Source: Evtepia sp. (GTDB lineage: Bacteria > Bacillota > Clostridia > Oscillospirales > Oscillospiraceae). Taken from it: DNA of 23,351 nt. This document shows positions 21,928-23,351 of the stretch, piece after piece; the stretch's first letter is position 1, and the number at the start of each line of letters is the position of its first letter. The DNA lies in contig JAHHRP010000012.1 of assembly GCA_020025735.1 (NCBI GenBank), forward strand, positions 1 to 23,351, read 5' to 3'. The position numbers and the translations under genes are program-made. The notes under the pieces are model-generated. The model ran no database searches. It was given only the letters and a program-made list of their open reading frames with translations, and was not told where the DNA came from.

Positions 21928-23351
21928 ATGGATCAACTCACCCTGAACACCCCCCTCACCCACTTCTCTGGTATCGGGACGGTCCGGGCCAATGCACTGA
22001 AGAAATTGGGCCTGACCACGGTGGGAGATTTGCTGGCCTATTTTCCCCGGGAATATGAAGACCGCACCCTGCAGGAAGGGATCGCCTTTCTGCCAACAGA
22101 TACCCCTGTCTGTTTCTCTGCCATAGTAGCCGAACCTTTCCGCACCAATTATGTCCGCCGGGGGATGGAAGTGACCAAAGGACGCATCGTAGACAGCACA
22201 GGTCAAGTGCAAGTCACTTTTTTCAATCAGAACTACGTGCGGCAGGCACTGCACCCAGGAGAAACTTATTCTTTCTACGGAAAACTCACCGGCTCCGGCG
22301 TTCGGCGGCAAATGCTCAGCCCCCAGTTTGAGCCGGAGGGACAACATTCTGTTACCGGTGGTATTCTCCCCATCTATCCTTTAACTGCGGGAATCTCCAA
22401 TCGACTGCTAATCAATATGGTCCGGCAATCTATCCCCTGTCTGTCTCAGGCAGAAGAAACCCTAGATGCACCCTTGCGAAAGAAATACCAGCTGCTGCCC
22501 ATGATTGCAGCCTATCAGGCCATCCACTTTCCCCCCTCCTGGGAAGGGCTTACCAAAGCCAGACATCGCCTGGTATTTGAGGAACTGTTTTGCCTGACTT
22601 TGGGTTTGACTCTCCTACGAAAACGGCGGGCTGGACAACTGGCCATCCCCTTTCTCCAGCAGGATCTGGACCCTTTTACCAAGGCCCTTCCCTTCTCTCT
22701 CACCGCCGCACAAACTCGCTCAGTAAGGGAAGCAGGGCAGGATCTTCTCCTGTCTGTCCCCATGAACCGCCTGCTTCAGGGAGATGTCGGTTCTGGTAAA
22801 ACAGTGGTGGCTGCCGCTTGTGCTTACCTGGCCTGGAAAAATGGTTGTCAGACTGCCCTTATGGCACCCACCGAACTCCTGGCCCAGCAACATCTTCGCA
22901 CCATGGAAACCATGCTGGGCACTTTTGATCTAAAAATCGGCCTGCTCTCTGGTGCGATGACTCCCGCACAGAAACGAAAGTGCCGGGAAGCCCTGGCTGC
23001 TGGAGAACTCGATCTGGTGATCGGTACCCACGCCCTGCTCAGTGAAGGAGTGACCTTTGCGCGGCTTGGACTGGTCATCACCGACGAGCAGCATCGGTTT
23101 GGTGTAGATCAGCGCGCCGCCCTGTCTGCCAAAGGCAACGGCCCCATCCACCCTCATGTGCTGGTCATGTCTGCCACGCCAATCCCTCGGACTTTGGCGT
23201 TGATGGTCTATGGCGACTTGGCGTTGTCGGTGATCAATCAGCTCCCTCCCGGCCGCACCCCGGTGGCCACCTATCTAATTCATGAGAATAAACGTTCCCG
23301 ACTGTATGCCTTTGTCCGCAAACAAGTGTCACAAGGACGGCAGGTGTACAT
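21928..23351 (+). CDS. recG: ATP-dependent DNA helicase RecG (5' part)
   Basis: The frame stays open to the window edge (474 codons plus 2 bases; full RecG is usually about 680 aa, so roughly 200 residues are missing). The N-terminal wedge domain begins with LTHFSGIGTVRANALKKLGL and YFPREYEDR. The helicase core has Walker A GDVGSGKT at 285-292, APTELLAQQH, the DEQH box at 386-389 (ITDEQHRFGVDQR) and SATPIPRTL. RecG remodels stalled forks and Holliday junctions. GGGAGG lies about 8 nt before the ATG. The second RecA-like domain lies beyond the window. Confidence 0.96.
   Translation, partial: MDQLTLNTPLTHFSGIGTVRANALKKLGLTTVGDLLAYFPREYEDRTLQEGIAFLPTDTPVCFSAIVAEPFRTNYVRRGMEVTKGRIVDSTGQVQVTFFNQNYVRQALHPGETYSFYGKLTGSGVRRQMLSPQFEPEGQHSVTGGILPIYPLTAGISNRLLINMVRQSIPCLSQAEETLDAPLRKKYQLLPMIAAYQAIHFPPSWEGLTKARHRLVFEELFCLTLGLTLLRKRRAGQLAIPFLQQDLDPFTKALPFSLTAAQTRSVREAGQDLLLSVPMNRLLQGDVGSGKTVVAAACAYLAWKNGCQTALMAPTELLAQQHLRTMETMLGTFDLKIGLLSGAMTPAQKRKCREALAAGELDLVIGTHALLSEGVTFARLGLVITDEQHRFGVDQRAALSAKGNGPIHPHVLVMSATPIPRTLALMVYGDLALSVINQLPPGRTPVATYLIHENKRSRLYAFVRKQVSQGRQVY

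Overview
The window reads as chromosome of a spore-forming, anaerobic, fairly GC-rich Firmicute, most likely a gut clostridium of the Oscillospiraceae type. The pointers are spmA and spmB (spore core maturation), a small AbrB-type transition-state regulator, an activase for anaerobic ribonucleotide reductase, a type Ib DAHP synthase, the short-form HisG with HisZ, and sigma-A promoters with strong AGGAGG-type ribosome binding sites. The lineage is inferred from gene content only. I see no mobile element, CRISPR array or prophage.

Layout. Bases 1-150 carry the 3' part of a tRNA-Thr and a complete tRNA-Tyr. A cytidylate-kinase-like gene (454-1047, +) follows and ends at a 25-bp perfect hairpin shared with the convergent aro operon. 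From 9238 down to 1131 (minus strand) runs a tightly overlapped eight-gene operon: aroF, tyrA, aroB, aroA, aroC, pheA, a fused aroE-aroK, and aroQ. It encodes all seven shikimate steps plus the dedicated enzymes for phenylalanine and tyrosine. No tryptophan gene is present.

From 17158 down to 9700, also on the minus strand, runs a nine-gene histidine operon: hisZ, hisG, hisD, hisC, hisB, hisH, hisA, hisF, hisIE. It covers every step from PRPP and ATP to histidine except histidinol-phosphate phosphatase. To the right, on the plus strand, lie nrdG, a CoA-type NUDIX hydrolase, a TrmN6-like tRNA methyltransferase and rsmI. They end at a hairpin shared with abrB (minus strand). The window closes with spmA, spmB and the 5' part of recG, which runs off the edge.

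Most interesting point. The 265-base leader of the aro operon (about 9491 to 9239) holds a consensus promoter, a 24-codon leader ORF containing F-T-Y-Y-Y-F, a terminator with seven U's, and a mutually exclusive antiterminator helix that starts a few bases after the leader stop codon. This is the architecture of ribosome-mediated attenuation. Firmicutes are better known for T-box or TRAP control of aromatic amino acid genes. The neighbouring his operon has no such leader: its likely promoter lies about 20 bases from hisZ and carries a palindrome over the -10. A second point is a perfect palindrome with a GAAC-N4-GTTC (LexA-like) core at 267-288, next to a minus-strand promoter with no evident gene.
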